Source of the DNA: CATOSD01 sp965203135
GTDB lineage: Bacteria > Chloroflexota > Dehalococcoidia > Lucifugimonadales > CATOSD01
Assembly (NCBI GenBank): GCA_965203135.1
Contig: CBDBBO010000002.1
Span: 248,001 to 312,000, forward strand
DNA: 64,000 nt
Reading direction: 5' to 3'
The translations under genes and the position numbers were made by a program. Positions 1 to 7,892 of the stretch are shown here, piece by piece; the stretch's first letter is position 1; the number at the start of each line of letters is the position of its first letter. Below the pieces are notes generated by a model. The model saw only the letters and a list, made by a program, of their open reading frames with translations, made no database searches and had not been told where the DNA came from.

Positions 1-1
1 G

Positions 2-370
2 GGGCTGAAGGACGCGCTTAGAGGTACCGCGACCCTGAACTGGGCGGCTAGTTCGACCATCACCACGTGGGAGGGCGTCGCCCTGAACGCAAGCTCCACG
101 CGCGTTGCGGAACTGGAGCTCGACGACGAGGACCTCGACGGAACGATACCGCCCTCCTTGGGGGAACTCTCTGCTCTGGTGACGCTGGACCTATCCGACA
201 ACGAGCTGACCGGCGCGATACCCGCCGAGTTAGGACGGCTCGCCAACCTGCAGATTCTGAGACTGTCCGGCAACAGTCTCACCGGCTGCATACCGCTCGC
301 GCTAAGGTCTGTGCTCACCAACGACCTGAGTGACCTCAACCTGTCCTACTGTCGTCCCCTGCGCCAGTGA
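2..370 (+). CDS. Leucine-rich-repeat protein, C-terminal fragment
   Basis: The reading frame is open from the window edge, so the N-terminus is missing. The visible part has the plant-type LRR pattern L-x-L-x-x-N-x-L-x-G-x-I-P, with repeats containing ELELDDEDLDGTIP and TLDLSDNELTGAIP, then a C-terminal cap (SGNSLTGCIP, a Cys near the end). Such proteins are usually exported and bind other proteins or glycans; no enzyme domain is visible here. The cap resembles the end of the larger LRR lipoprotein at 43.3-47.1 kb, so the two are probably paralogues. No partner gene is visible. The family assignment is firm; the role is unknown. Confidence 0.85.
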   Translation, partial: GLKDALRGTATLNWAASSTITTWEGVALNASSTRVAELELDDEDLDGTIPPSLGELSALVTLDLSDNELTGAIPAELGRLANLQILRLSGNSLTGCIPLALRSVLTNDLSDLNLSYCRPLRQ

Positions 371-634
371 ACCTTGCCGCTGGCACGCCCGGCCCATACA
401 GTGTGCCGCTGAGTTCGGGCGTTGTGTCAGGCGCGATCAAATGCGAGGTCATCAGCTCCAAACCCTACACGCGACCGCTCCCGACAGCAGTCCCACTGCG
501 ACTATCACCTGATCGCTAAAGCCGCTCGCCAGCTTGACTTTTCCACCACGAATGGCTATATTCACGCTTACAAGGCTGCATCCGCGTCATCCTGGACGGA
601 GGCGCGCACGCCCCTTAACCACAGGAGGTTGGCT

Positions 635-1858
635 TTGGACTTCACGTATCGCTACACCGATGAGCAGGAAGAGTTTAGGAAGGAAGTTCGCGACTGGCTC
701 GCGGCGAACGTCCCGGAGGACATGCGCGCGCCCGTCGACAGGCTCGACCTGAGCGACGAGCAGTACTGGTTCTGGCGCGACATGCACGTCACGCTGGCCG
801 AGAAAGGCTGGCTCAATCCGACGTACCCCAAGGAGTACGGCGGCGGCGGGCTCAGCGGCGAACACGAGACGATTCTGCTGGAGGAGTTCCGGCGCGCCCG
901 CGTGGTGCCCAGCTTCACGAACACGCTCATCTACCCGACGCTGCTGGTGTGGGGCACCGAGGAGCAGAAGCAGCAGTTCCTCACGCCGATGCTCAAAGCC
1001 GAGAAGATCGCCTTCCAGCTTTTCACAGAGCCGAACGCCGGCTCCGACCTGGCTTCCCTCCAGAGCAAGGCCGTGCGCGACGGCGACGACTGGATTCTGA
1101 ACGGACAGAAGATATTCATCAGCGGCCACGGTGACCCGGACTGGCTGTACGGTCCGCTGATCACGGACCCCGACGCTCCCCGACACCGGAACCTGGGCTA
1201 CTTCATGGTCCCCTATCCGGCCGAAGGCCTGGACATGGAACGCATGGGGCTGCTCACCGGCCACGACCAGAGCATGTTCTTCATGGACAACGTTCGCGTG
1301 CCCGGCGACCACTTGGTGGGCCAGGAGGGCCAGGGCTGGCAGGTTTCGCAGACCACGCTTGAGGTCGAGCACGGCGGGCGCGGCATAGCCTTCCCGATCG
1401 ACGAGTCGATGGAGAACCTGCTCACCTACGTCAAGGGCACCCGACACAACGGCGGCAGTCTCGGCGACGACCCGGTGGTGCAGCAGGACACCATGGACGC
1501 GCTGCTCGAAACGCACGTCCACACCCTGCTAGCGCAGCGCAACTACTCTATGTACCAGGCGCGCCAGGAGATGAGCTACCACGGCTCGCAGACATCCATG
1601 TTCCGCAAGGAGTACCACATGCGGAACGCTGACCGCGCCCGGAACGTGATGGGCATGTACTCGCTGCTCGGCGTCCGGGAGCCCCGCGCGCCGTTCAAGG
1701 GCGAGCCGGAGGTGTTCCAGCGCAGCAGCCTGACCGGGGCGCATCCTGGCGGCACCATCGAGATCCAAAAGGTCATCATGGCCCGCCGCATGGGCATCAG
1801 CCGCACCAGGGAGCGCGCGGCGCCCACGCCGTCCACTACGGGCGTGCGCGGCGTGTAG
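635..1858 (+). CDS. Acyl-CoA dehydrogenase (first of three)
   Basis: About 407 residues, the normal family length. Acyl-CoA dehydrogenases use FAD to form the alpha,beta double bond of acyl-CoA thioesters and pass electrons to ETF. The N-terminal helical domain opens with DFTYRYTDEQEEFR. The flavin/substrate signature FQLFTEPNAGSDLASL lies in the middle beta domain, and the C-terminal helical domain ends in PGGTIEIQKVIMARRMG. GGT where medium-chain enzymes have YEGT is common in bacterial FadE-type subunits. The reading frame extends upstream, but I chose TTG at 635: it has AGGAGG six bases before it, and the protein then starts exactly where the two paralogues start. A terminator hairpin follows. 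The substrate cannot be told. Confidence 0.92.
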   Translation: MDFTYRYTDEQEEFRKEVRDWLAANVPEDMRAPVDRLDLSDEQYWFWRDMHVTLAEKGWLNPTYPKEYGGGGLSGEHETILLEEFRRARVVPSFTNTLIYPTLLVWGTEEQKQQFLTPMLKAEKIAFQLFTEPNAGSDLASLQSKAVRDGDDWILNGQKIFISGHGDPDWLYGPLITDPDAPRHRNLGYFMVPYPAEGLDMERMGLLTGHDQSMFFMDNVRVPGDHLVGQEGQGWQVSQTTLEVEHGGRGIAFPIDESMENLLTYVKGTRHNGGSLGDDPVVQQDTMDALLETHVHTLLAQRNYSMYQARQEMSYHGSQTSMFRKEYHMRNADRARNVMGMYSLLGVREPRAPFKGEPEVFQRSSLTGAHPGGTIEIQKVIMARRMGISRTRERAAPTPSTTGVRGV

Positions 1859-1930
1859 CCAACGCAACCGGAGGCGCGGCCCGCCACACCGTGCGGGTCG
1901 CGTGCCACAATCACCGCGACCATTCGTAAG

Positions 1931-1960
1931 AGGGGCTTCCGAATCGAGGAGGCCCCTTTG
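1931..1960 (+). terminator. Intrinsic terminator after first acyl-CoA dehydrogenase
   Basis: AGGGGCTTCC pairs with GGAGGCCCCT (10 bp, one G-U) around a 7-nt loop and is followed by TTTG. It lies between two acyl-CoA dehydrogenase genes and would separate their transcripts. The U-tract is short. Confidence 0.6.
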
Positions 1961-2027
1961 CTTTGCCGCATCGCTACCGCAGACTGGTTACGGTTGGACA
2001 GCCAGCCGGCGCAAAAGGAGCACCCAG

Positions 2028-2846
2028 ATGGACTTCAAGCAGCCCTACAGCAGAGACCAGGAGGCCTTCCGGGTGGCCGTCCGCTCGTGGCTTGAGCACA
2101 ACGCCCCCACTGGCCTGCGCATTCCGCCCGACGGGCGTCCGCTGGACGAGGACACGCAGCGGACGGTGAAGGACTTCCGCCTTCAGTTGGGAGCACAGGG
2201 CTGGCTGGCCCCGTCCTGGCCGCGCGAGTACGGCGGGGGCGCGATGAGTTCGGCGTTCGAGGAGATAATCATGGAGGAGATCCATCGGCTGGATCTGCCC
2301 AGCATGGGGGACAACAACCGCTGGATTCCGGCGATGATGGTGTGGGGCACCGAGGAGCAGAAACGCCGCTACATAACGCCCGCCCTCAGAGGCGAGACGA
2401 TCACCTGGCAGGCGTTTAACGAGCCCGATTCCGGTTCTGACCTGGCGGGTATTCGCACCACCGCCGTCCTGGAAGACGGGCAGTACCATATCAACGGGCG
2501 TAAGCACTATATCACCGGGCGGTTCGATCCGGATTACCTCTGGACCCTGGCGGTGACCGACCCGGAGCGCCCCCGCAGGCTCAACCTCGGCGTGTTCATG
2601 GTCGACGCGCGGTCGCCGGGCATCCGCATCGAGACGCAGCGGCTGCTCATGGGCAGCGAGCGCCGCGTCTACCTGGAGGACGTAGTGATCCCCGAGGACT
2701 GCCTGGTCGGGCTGCCCTACCAGGGCTGGGAGATAGCGCAAACCATCCTGGAAGGCGAGCGCGGCGGCTACACCCTGCGCGGCAACGAGGACGAGACTGC
2801 GGCGAGCATTGAGCGCTTCCTCCGCGAGGAGCGCGAGCGGTCGTAG
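2028..2846 (+). CDS. Acyl-CoA dehydrogenase, C-terminally truncated (second of three)
   Basis: 272 residues, about 125-135 short of the family. The N-terminal domain (MDFKQPYSRDQEAF) and the flavin/substrate motif (QAFNEPDSGSDLAGI) are intact. The protein stops after GERGGYTLRGNEDETAASIE, near the start of the C-terminal four-helix domain that completes the FAD site and tetramer interface. ATG 2028 follows AAAGGAG by seven bases. The last base of the stop codon is also the first base of a REP-like hairpin element, so the element may mark where the 3' end was lost. I see no leftover C-terminal coding between 2847 and 3163. It could be a decaying gene or an auxiliary subunit. Confidence 0.85.
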   Translation: MDFKQPYSRDQEAFRVAVRSWLEHNAPTGLRIPPDGRPLDEDTQRTVKDFRLQLGAQGWLAPSWPREYGGGAMSSAFEEIIMEEIHRLDLPSMGDNNRWIPAMMVWGTEEQKRRYITPALRGETITWQAFNEPDSGSDLAGIRTTAVLEDGQYHINGRKHYITGRFDPDYLWTLAVTDPERPRRLNLGVFMVDARSPGIRIETQRLLMGSERRVYLEDVVIPEDCLVGLPYQGWEIAQTILEGERGGYTLRGNEDETAASIERFLREERERS

Positions 2847-3124
2847 AGTCTGTCCGAAGGGTCCCTTCCCCCTTGATACGTGTGATGCAGATTAGATTTG
2901 TGGAACTACCACACAAGAGGCAGGTTGATGTGGATAACCGAGTTTGATGGCCTTTTCTTGCGGTTTAGGCACCACCTTCGACTCAGCGCAGCCCTGGCAC
3001 CGGCCAAATTGGCGGCTTTTGGTCCGAAAACCGCCCTAAACAGGCATATCGGACACTTTAATGTGCATCACGCGTCTTGATGGGGGAAGGCTAGGATGGG
3101 GGTGAAGGCCCATTGTCCAGACTC
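2846..3124. repeat. REP-like hairpin repeat, interrupted by a small insertion
   Basis: The outer ends GAGTCTG (2846-2852) and CAGACTC (3118-3124) are inverted. The inner arms CCCTTCCCCC and GGGGGAAGGCTAGGATGGGGG form the same hairpin as the element at 4928-5004. In this copy the arms are split by a 198-bp insertion. Apart from the two elements nothing else is visible between the acyl-CoA dehydrogenase genes. Confidence 0.7.
2878..3075. mobile_element. MITE-like element nested in the REP-like repeat
   Basis: The terminal inverted repeats are ACGTGTGATGCAGATTAG at the left (2878-2895) and, read inverted from the right end, ACGCGTGATGCACATTAA (15 of 18 identical). The element is flanked by a 6-bp direct repeat CTTGAT (2872-2877 and 3076-3081), the expected target-site duplication. 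Removing the element and one copy of the duplication restores a clean hairpin (CCTTCCCC-CTTGAT-GGGGAAGG). It is 198 bp and has no convincing gene, so it must be mobilised in trans, if at all. Confidence 0.75.
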
Positions 3125-3163
3125 GCCTCATCGACTCTGAACAGTTACGTAATGTAGATAGTG

Positions 3164-4312
3164 ATGGACTTCGCCTACCACTACACCGAAGAACAGCAGC
3201 GATTCCGAACCGAGGTGTCGGCCTGGCTCGACGCCAACGCGCCGCCTGATACTGCACGCGCGGCAGACGGCCCGTCGTGGCAGCGCCTGCGGCTCGCGCT
3301 TGGCGAAAAGGGCTGGCTCGCTCCGGCCCTGCCGGTCGAGCAGGGAGGCGCGGGTCTGACGCCGGACCACACGGTCGTGGTGCTGGAGGAGCTGGACAGG
3401 CGCGGGCTGCTCTCGGTACACGATGCGGCGGGCGCCCAGCTACGCAGCGCGCTGCTAGACAGTGGATCGGAGTCGCTGCGGCTCGAGTTGCTTCCGGCGC
3501 TCGCCAGGGGCAAGGCGGTGGTGTGGCGCATCGTGCTGGACGAGCACGCCGAGCCGGGCGGCGATACGCTTGGCGTAAGCGCGCGTCCCGACGCCGACGG
3601 GTTCATCCTCGACGGGGACGCCGCGTTCGCCGGCGCGAGCGCGGCGCCGACGCACCTGTGGACGCTGGCGGCGTGCGAGCCCGACGGGGCGATCCTGGCG
3701 CTGGTCGTGCCCACAGCGTTGCACGGCGTGAGCGTGTCCACGCCCCGCACGCTCGCGGACGGCTCCCTGCACCGTGCGGCGTTCGATGACGCCTGGGTAC
3801 CACGCACGTCCATGCTCGGGGACGAGGGCGACGGCTGGCGAGTGGCACGCTCCGCTGCGCTCGACGACCTCGCGCTGGACCTGCCCGTTCCCGAGCTGAG
3901 CCGCGAGGCGGAGGCGCTGCTGCGTTTCGCCAGGGACACGACGCACGAGGGCAGGCCGCTGAGCGAGGAGCCGGTGCGCCGGATGCTGCTCGTCGAGGCT
4001 TACGTGGACAGCCGGCTGTCGCGCCTGCTCGCGATGCGCAACCAGTGGCGGCGCGCCGCGGGACTGCCGCTTACCTACGAGCTCGCCCAGGCGGACATGC
4101 TGAGGGAGCGGGCCACGCTGCGCCTGTCGCACATAACGCAGGAGGTGGTGGGAGTGTACGCGCTGCTGGACTCGGACGACCCGCGCGCGGCGTCGGCGGG
4201 ATTCGCGGCGCAGCAGCGCCAGAGCGTGGCCGGGCAGAATCCGACGGGCCTGCCGGACGCCCGCAGGCGCGCCATAGCGGAGGCGCTGGGCATGAGCAAG
4301 CCGGCCGGCTGA
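3164..4312 (+). CDS. Acyl-CoA dehydrogenase-like protein with degenerate motifs (third of three)
   Basis: About 382 residues. It starts like its neighbours (MDFAYHYTEEQQRF) and aligns along the whole fold. The central TEPxAGSDL flavin/substrate motif is replaced by LDEHAEPGGDTLG, and the C-terminal GGT-type segment by AGQNPTGLPDARRRAIAEALG. Some bacterial acyl-CoA dehydrogenases are alpha2-beta2 hetero-tetramers in which one chain has lost catalytic and FAD contacts, so a partner role with the intact paralogue at 635-1858 is a reasonable inference. ATG 3164 is preceded directly by an in-frame GTG (3161); neither has a strong ribosome site. The next gene follows after 12 bases. Confidence 0.82.
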   Translation: MDFAYHYTEEQQRFRTEVSAWLDANAPPDTARAADGPSWQRLRLALGEKGWLAPALPVEQGGAGLTPDHTVVVLEELDRRGLLSVHDAAGAQLRSALLDSGSESLRLELLPALARGKAVVWRIVLDEHAEPGGDTLGVSARPDADGFILDGDAAFAGASAAPTHLWTLAACEPDGAILALVVPTALHGVSVSTPRTLADGSLHRAAFDDAWVPRTSMLGDEGDGWRVARSAALDDLALDLPVPELSREAEALLRFARDTTHEGRPLSEEPVRRMLLVEAYVDSRLSRLLAMRNQWRRAAGLPLTYELAQADMLRERATLRLSHITQEVVGVYALLDSDDPRAASAGFAAQQRQSVAGQNPTGLPDARRRAIAEALGMSKPAG

Positions 4313-4324
4313 GGAGAACGACTC

Positions 4325-4882
4325 GTGCGCATCGGCATCATCTCGGACACCCACAGCCTGCTCGACGACGCCAGCGACATGCCGTCGCAGATCCTGGACG
4401 CTTTCCGGGGCGTCGACCTGATCATCCACTGCGGCGACCTGGACACGCTGGGCGTGCTGGACTGGCTGGAGAAGGTCGCGCCGGTGCTCGCCGTGCGCGG
4501 CTACCCCGATCCGGTCGAGGAGGGCGAGCGTCTGGCCGACTCGACGCGCGTGGTGGATGCGGAAGGTCTGTCGATAGGCGTCATCCACGACATCGCCTGG
4601 CCCGGCATACGTGTGCGCCTGGAGAGCTTCTTCGAGTTCCCGGACAGGCCGTTCGAGGCGGTGATGCGCTCCAAGTGGGGCCAACCCGTGGACGTGATCG
4701 CTTTCGGCGACACGCACGAGGAGATGGTCGCCTGGTACGAGGGCGTGCTACTGGTCAACCCTGGCAGCCCCACCAAGCCCGGCCTGCGCCACGGCAAGGG
4801 CGAACTGGGCACGGTCGCCATCCTCGAGGTCAGGCGTGGCGTCGCGACGGTCGAGCTGGTCAAGCTGCCGGGGCGTCTGTGA
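4325..4882 (+). CDS. YfcE/MJ0936-type metallophosphoesterase
   Basis: 185 residues. The calcineurin-like phosphoesterase pattern begins with IGIISDTHS (D-x-H) and IIHCGDLDTLG (GD). Later blocks are altered: the usual GN[HD] is RGYPDP, and the usual G-H-x-H near the end is FGDTHEE, followed by a normal VNPGSP. Family members hydrolyse phosphodiesters with two metal ions. With two ligand motifs changed, activity here is uncertain. The start GTGCGCATC at 4325 follows GAGGAG closely. It lies 12 bases after the third acyl-CoA dehydrogenase and may be co-transcribed with it. No substrate can be named. Confidence 0.82.
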   Translation: MRIGIISDTHSLLDDASDMPSQILDAFRGVDLIIHCGDLDTLGVLDWLEKVAPVLAVRGYPDPVEEGERLADSTRVVDAEGLSIGVIHDIAWPGIRVRLESFFEFPDRPFEAVMRSKWGQPVDVIAFGDTHEEMVAWYEGVLLVNPGSPTKPGLRHGKGELGTVAILEVRRGVATVELVKLPGRL

Positions 4883-4927
4883 GCGCGCGCGCTCGATTGG
4901 CGTTGTCTCAGCCGCCCGCTAGATGGT

Positions 4928-5004
4928 AGCCTATCCGATAAGTCCCTTCCCCCTCGCAGGGGGAAGGTTAGGATGGGGGTGATGAACAGGTTGTCGGATA
5001 GGCT
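4928..5004. repeat. REP-like hairpin repeat (complete copy)
   Basis: The outer inverted repeats AGCCTATCCGA (4928-4938) and TCGGATAGGCT (4994-5004) are perfect. The inner hairpin is CCCTTCCCCCTCGCAGGGGGAAGG followed by TTAGGATGGGGGTG. It is the intact counterpart of the split copy at 2846-3124 and sits between two genes on the same strand. Confidence 0.75.
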
Positions 5005-5040
5005 CAAAGTGGCGAGACACCACGGGAAGGAGCGCACGTT

Positions 5041-5355
5041 ATGGATGCGAAAGCGAAGCCGCCTGTGCATCGAGCTAGACCCACCGGACCGCCCAGCCGT
5101 CCCGACGATGAGGCGGCCAGGCTGGGCGAAGGATTCTACGAACGCGACATTCGTCACCAGGTCGAGCCGGAACACGACGGCGAAATAGCCGCAATCGACG
5201 TTGACAGCGGACACTGGGCCATCGGCGACAGCATCACCGCCGCGACGGACCGCCTGTGGGAAAAACACCCGGACGCCCACGATACGTGGTGCGTTCGGGT
5301 TGGATACCAGGCGCTACGCAGCTTCGGGGGCGGCTCGCTGCGGAGGCCCGATTGA
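5041..5355 (+). CDS. Small conserved partner of a clan AA aspartic protease
   Basis: 104 residues, basic at the N-terminus, then an acidic segment YERDIRHQVEPEHDGEIAAIDV and a C-terminal CVRVGYQALRSFGGG. Small proteins of this type are commonly encoded just upstream of retropepsin-like proteases, and here the two genes overlap by four bases (TTGA), indicating translational coupling. The ATG is preceded by AAGGAG at a good distance. The function of the family is not established; an antitoxin-like or substrate role has to be inferred. The gene lies just after a REP-like hairpin, which could affect its transcript. Confidence 0.72.
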   Translation: MDAKAKPPVHRARPTGPPSRPDDEAARLGEGFYERDIRHQVEPEHDGEIAAIDVDSGHWAIGDSITAATDRLWEKHPDAHDTWCVRVGYQALRSFGGGSLRRPD

Positions 5356-5723
5356 TAGAAGGAGTTGTAAATTCAGCCCGCGAAGCTGTGGTAATGCTCT
5401 CCTTGCAAGGCCCGGCAGGGCAGACGCGGGAAATCGAGGTCGTCGTCGATACCGGCTACAACGGGTTCTTAACCCTTACTCCGGGGATGGTGGCGGAGTT
5501 GGGATTGGCCCATCGGAGCAGAGGCCACGCCGTTCTAGCCGACGGCAGCAGAGTGACCTACCAAGCTTACAACGCTACTGTGCTATGGGACGGACAGCCG
5601 AGACAAATTGAAGCCGACGAGATGGGAGGTACGCCCCTCGTAGGCATGGACATGCTCGAAGGCCACAACCTGAACATCGACGTCGAGAGCGGCGGGCGTG
5701 TCCTCATACAGGCCAAAGCGTAG
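5352..5723 (+). CDS. Clan AA (retropepsin-like) aspartic protease
   Basis: 123 residues from TTG 5352, which overlaps the upstream stop. The active-site block EVVVDTGYNGFLTL is the D-T-G motif of retropepsin-like proteases, which work as dimers with one Asp per chain. The later LVGMDMLEGHNLNID block matches the conserved hydrophobic-Gly segment of the small prokaryotic family. There is no signal peptide, so it should be cytoplasmic. A start at an internal ATG (5394) is possible but would remove the first strand. Coupling to the gene before suggests a two-gene unit. The natural substrate is unknown. Confidence 0.78.
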   Translation: MIEGVVNSAREAVVMLSLQGPAGQTREIEVVVDTGYNGFLTLTPGMVAELGLAHRSRGHAVLADGSRVTYQAYNATVLWDGQPRQIEADEMGGTPLVGMDMLEGHNLNIDVESGGRVLIQAKA

Positions 5724-5732
5724 CGGCCCGCC

Positions 5733-6791
5733 CTACCCCCTAGAGATGCCGACCCCCTTGCCCTTCAGGATCACCTCGCCGTCGCTGTTGTAGTACGTCG
5801 TGCCCGTCACCGTAAACACCAGCCGGTTCTTGGACCCCTGCCGCTCGTAAATGTCCAGCAGCCGCGACTTCCGGCTCAGCTTCTCGCCCAGCCTCGCCAG
5901 CCCGAGCACCTCGTAGGACTGCCCGCCGTTGAGACCGCCCTGCGTGGGCAGGCCCTGAACCTCGTGGTCGCGTTCGCCGCTCATCACGCCCGGAGGGCCG
6001 CCCCAGTAGTTGGGGTTCTCTCGTATTCGGCGCGTGAGCTGGTCCGGCTCGGTGGGCGGGTGCTTGAAGCCGTCCACCGGGTAGAGCGGCATGGCCATCA
6101 CCGAACCCCAGCGTGTTGACTTGGCATAGTCCTCGTCCCAGTAGAGCCGGTCGGGATCGGGTATGGCCTGCGAGAAGCGGCGCAGCTCCGGCAGCGACAC
6201 GGAGTCCCAGCTCGTGCCTTCCGACTCCAGGCCTATCTGGCTGCGCACCTCGTCGTTCACGTACAACGCGCCCTCCATGTTGTGGCCGGGCTCGTAGTAG
6301 TCGTCGGGTTCTTGCAACTCCTGCGGCGGGACGAACGGGTAAGAAACGTCCGGGCCGTTCTTTAGCGGAATCGCCACTACCGCCGAGCCGGGAGAGGTCT
6401 CCTGCCCATTCTGGTTTCTCATGCCGCAGTCCAAATCGACGATGCCGATGCCGTCGATCTCGCGCATCTCGCGCACGCGCGCCCACACCGTGAACACGTC
6501 GAAGGGGTAGTGCATGGCCCGGTACTGCATCTGGAGCTTCCAGAGCCAGCCGCCATGCCCGGCCCAGTCCTTGAACACTCGGGCGATGGGGTGCTTGCGC
6601 CAGTTGCCGTTCGCCACGATGTCGTCGAGCTGGAACACCGATGTCGCGAACTTGTAGTCGTAGTGGAACCTCTCCCAGTTCTCTTGAGCGGCGCACCAGC
6701 GCGCGATGTGGGCGTTGCTCCAGGGACCGTACTCCTGGGTCGGCACCTCCATGCCAACTTCGATGTCTTCCAGATAGACCTGGTCGGTCAT
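5733..6791 (-). CDS. Tandem hot-dog (MaoC/FAS1-like) dehydratase
   Basis: 352 residues, enough for two hot-dog domains. The N-terminal half begins YLEDIEVGMEVPTQEYGPWSNAHIA..., typical of MaoC-like hydratase entry segments. The C-terminal half ends RLVFTVTGTTYYNSDGEVILKG, typical of an enoyl-CoA hydratase/thioesterase strand. These proteins hydrate or dehydrate acyl-CoA or acyl-ACP. The start has GGAGG about nine bases upstream on its strand. It is the last gene of a three-gene operon with an alcohol dehydrogenase and an esterase, and lies near acyl-CoA dehydrogenases, which suggests acyl-CoA catabolism. The substrate is not evident, and the H-containing catalytic motif is not clearly seen. 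Confidence 0.8.
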   Translation of the reverse strand: MTDQVYLEDIEVGMEVPTQEYGPWSNAHIARWCAAQENWERFHYDYKFATSVFQLDDIVANGNWRKHPIARVFKDWAGHGGWLWKLQMQYRAMHYPFDVFTVWARVREMREIDGIGIVDLDCGMRNQNGQETSPGSAVVAIPLKNGPDVSYPFVPPQELQEPDDYYEPGHNMEGALYVNDEVRSQIGLESEGTSWDSVSLPELRRFSQAIPDPDRLYWDEDYAKSTRWGSVMAMPLYPVDGFKHPPTEPDQLTRRIRENPNYWGGPPGVMSGERDHEVQGLPTQGGLNGGQSYEVLGLARLGEKLSRKSRLLDIYERQGSKNRLVFTVTGTTYYNSDGEVILKGKGVGISRG

Positions 6792-6839
6792 GCTACCTAA
6801 CCTCCGTTGCGCTAGCGCGCTCCTTGTTCTTCCTTCTGG

Positions 6840-7883
6840 CTATGATGAGTGGATCTGGACCTTTATCGAGCCGGTGGACTTATCGTAAGCGGTCTCGAAA
6901 CCGCGCTGGATGTCGTCCAGCGAGTACCTGTGCGTCACCATCTGGCCCAGTTCGGCCTGGCCCCGCGCCATCATCTCTATGGCGAGCTCGTAGTCGTGCC
7001 GTCCGTCCATCACGTTGTAGCAGGACGAGAAGGCTATCGTCTGCTCCTTGAGCATGGGCGGCAGCCAGTCGACCGTGATGGGCCGGCGGAAGCCGCCGAC
7101 GATGGCGATGCGCCCCTGCCGGCGGGTCACCTCGATGGACTGTACGGCGGTCGCCTCACTCTTGCCGCCCACGGTCTCGATCGTCAAGTCCGCGCCGCGG
7201 CCGTCCGTTGCGTCTGCGAGCGCCTCCCAGAACGCGGGTCCGTCCGGGGGTAGCGCGTCGTCGGCGCCCAGGCGCTTGGCCATGGCGGCCTGCTGCTCGT
7301 GCCGCGCGGTGGCGTAGACCCGGCCCGCGCCGAGCGCTCGCGCTGCGGCTATGGCCGTCAGCCCGATGTTGCCGGAGCCGAGCACCGCGACAGTCTCGCC
7401 GCCCTTGAGGTCGCCGCGCCTCACGCCATGCACCGACACTGCCAGCGGCTCCACCAGCGCGCCCTCGTCCCAGGTCAGCGAATCGTCCAGCGGGTAGCAT
7501 CCGGCGGCCCTGCGAAGAATGTACTCCGCGAACCCTCCGCCGTGGGCGTCGTCCTTATGCTGGCACTGGATGAACTGTCCCTGGCGGCAGTACCAGCAGT
7601 CACCGCAGGAGCGCCCGTGGCCTATGGTCTCCACGGCGACCCGCTCGCCGATCCTGGCGCGGTCGACACCCTCGCCCACCTCGACGATCTCTCCGGCGAC
7701 CTCGTGGCCGGTGGGCAGGTCGTCCGGCTCGGTCTTGTCGGCGTTCATCAGCAGGTCGGAGCCGCAGATGCCCACGGCGCGGACGCGCACCAGCGCGTCC
7801 AGCGGTCCCGGTGTGGGCTTAGGGAGCTCTGTGAGGCGCATGACGCCTTCGCCGTCGAACAGGGCGGCCTTCATGGTGCTCAT
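6840..7883 (-). CDS. Zinc-dependent medium-chain alcohol dehydrogenase
   Basis: 347 residues, full length. The catalytic-zinc region has GICGSD and LPTGHEVAG. The structural-zinc lobe has four cysteines in CGDCWYCRQGQFIQC. The nucleotide site is AVLGSGNIGLTA in a Rossmann fold. The layout matches the threonine/sorbitol/L-idonate dehydrogenase branch, which oxidises secondary alcohols with NAD(P). It follows the esterase gene by nine bases and precedes the hot-dog protein by 48 bases, so the three are probably one transcript. The exact substrate cannot be read from sequence. Confidence 0.92.
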   Translation of the reverse strand: MSTMKAALFDGEGVMRLTELPKPTPGPLDALVRVRAVGICGSDLLMNADKTEPDDLPTGHEVAGEIVEVGEGVDRARIGERVAVETIGHGRSCGDCWYCRQGQFIQCQHKDDAHGGGFAEYILRRAAGCYPLDDSLTWDEGALVEPLAVSVHGVRRGDLKGGETVAVLGSGNIGLTAIAAARALGAGRVYATARHEQQAAMAKRLGADDALPPDGPAFWEALADATDGRGADLTIETVGGKSEATAVQSIEVTRRQGRIAIVGGFRRPITVDWLPPMLKEQTIAFSSCYNVMDGRHDYELAIEMMARGQAELGQMVTHRYSLDDIQRGFETAYDKSTGSIKVQIHSS

Positions 7884-7892
7884 CCTGACCTC

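Noticed and set aside
587..1522. Long antisense reading frame (311 codons) opposite the first acyl-CoA dehydrogenase
   Set aside because: It is the codon shadow of a GC-rich gene; its amino-acid composition (Val/Gly/His/Arg) is typical of shadows and it has no motif.
2898..3080. 60-residue protein inside the MITE-like element
   Set aside because: No ribosome site or known motif, and it runs into the terminal repeat.
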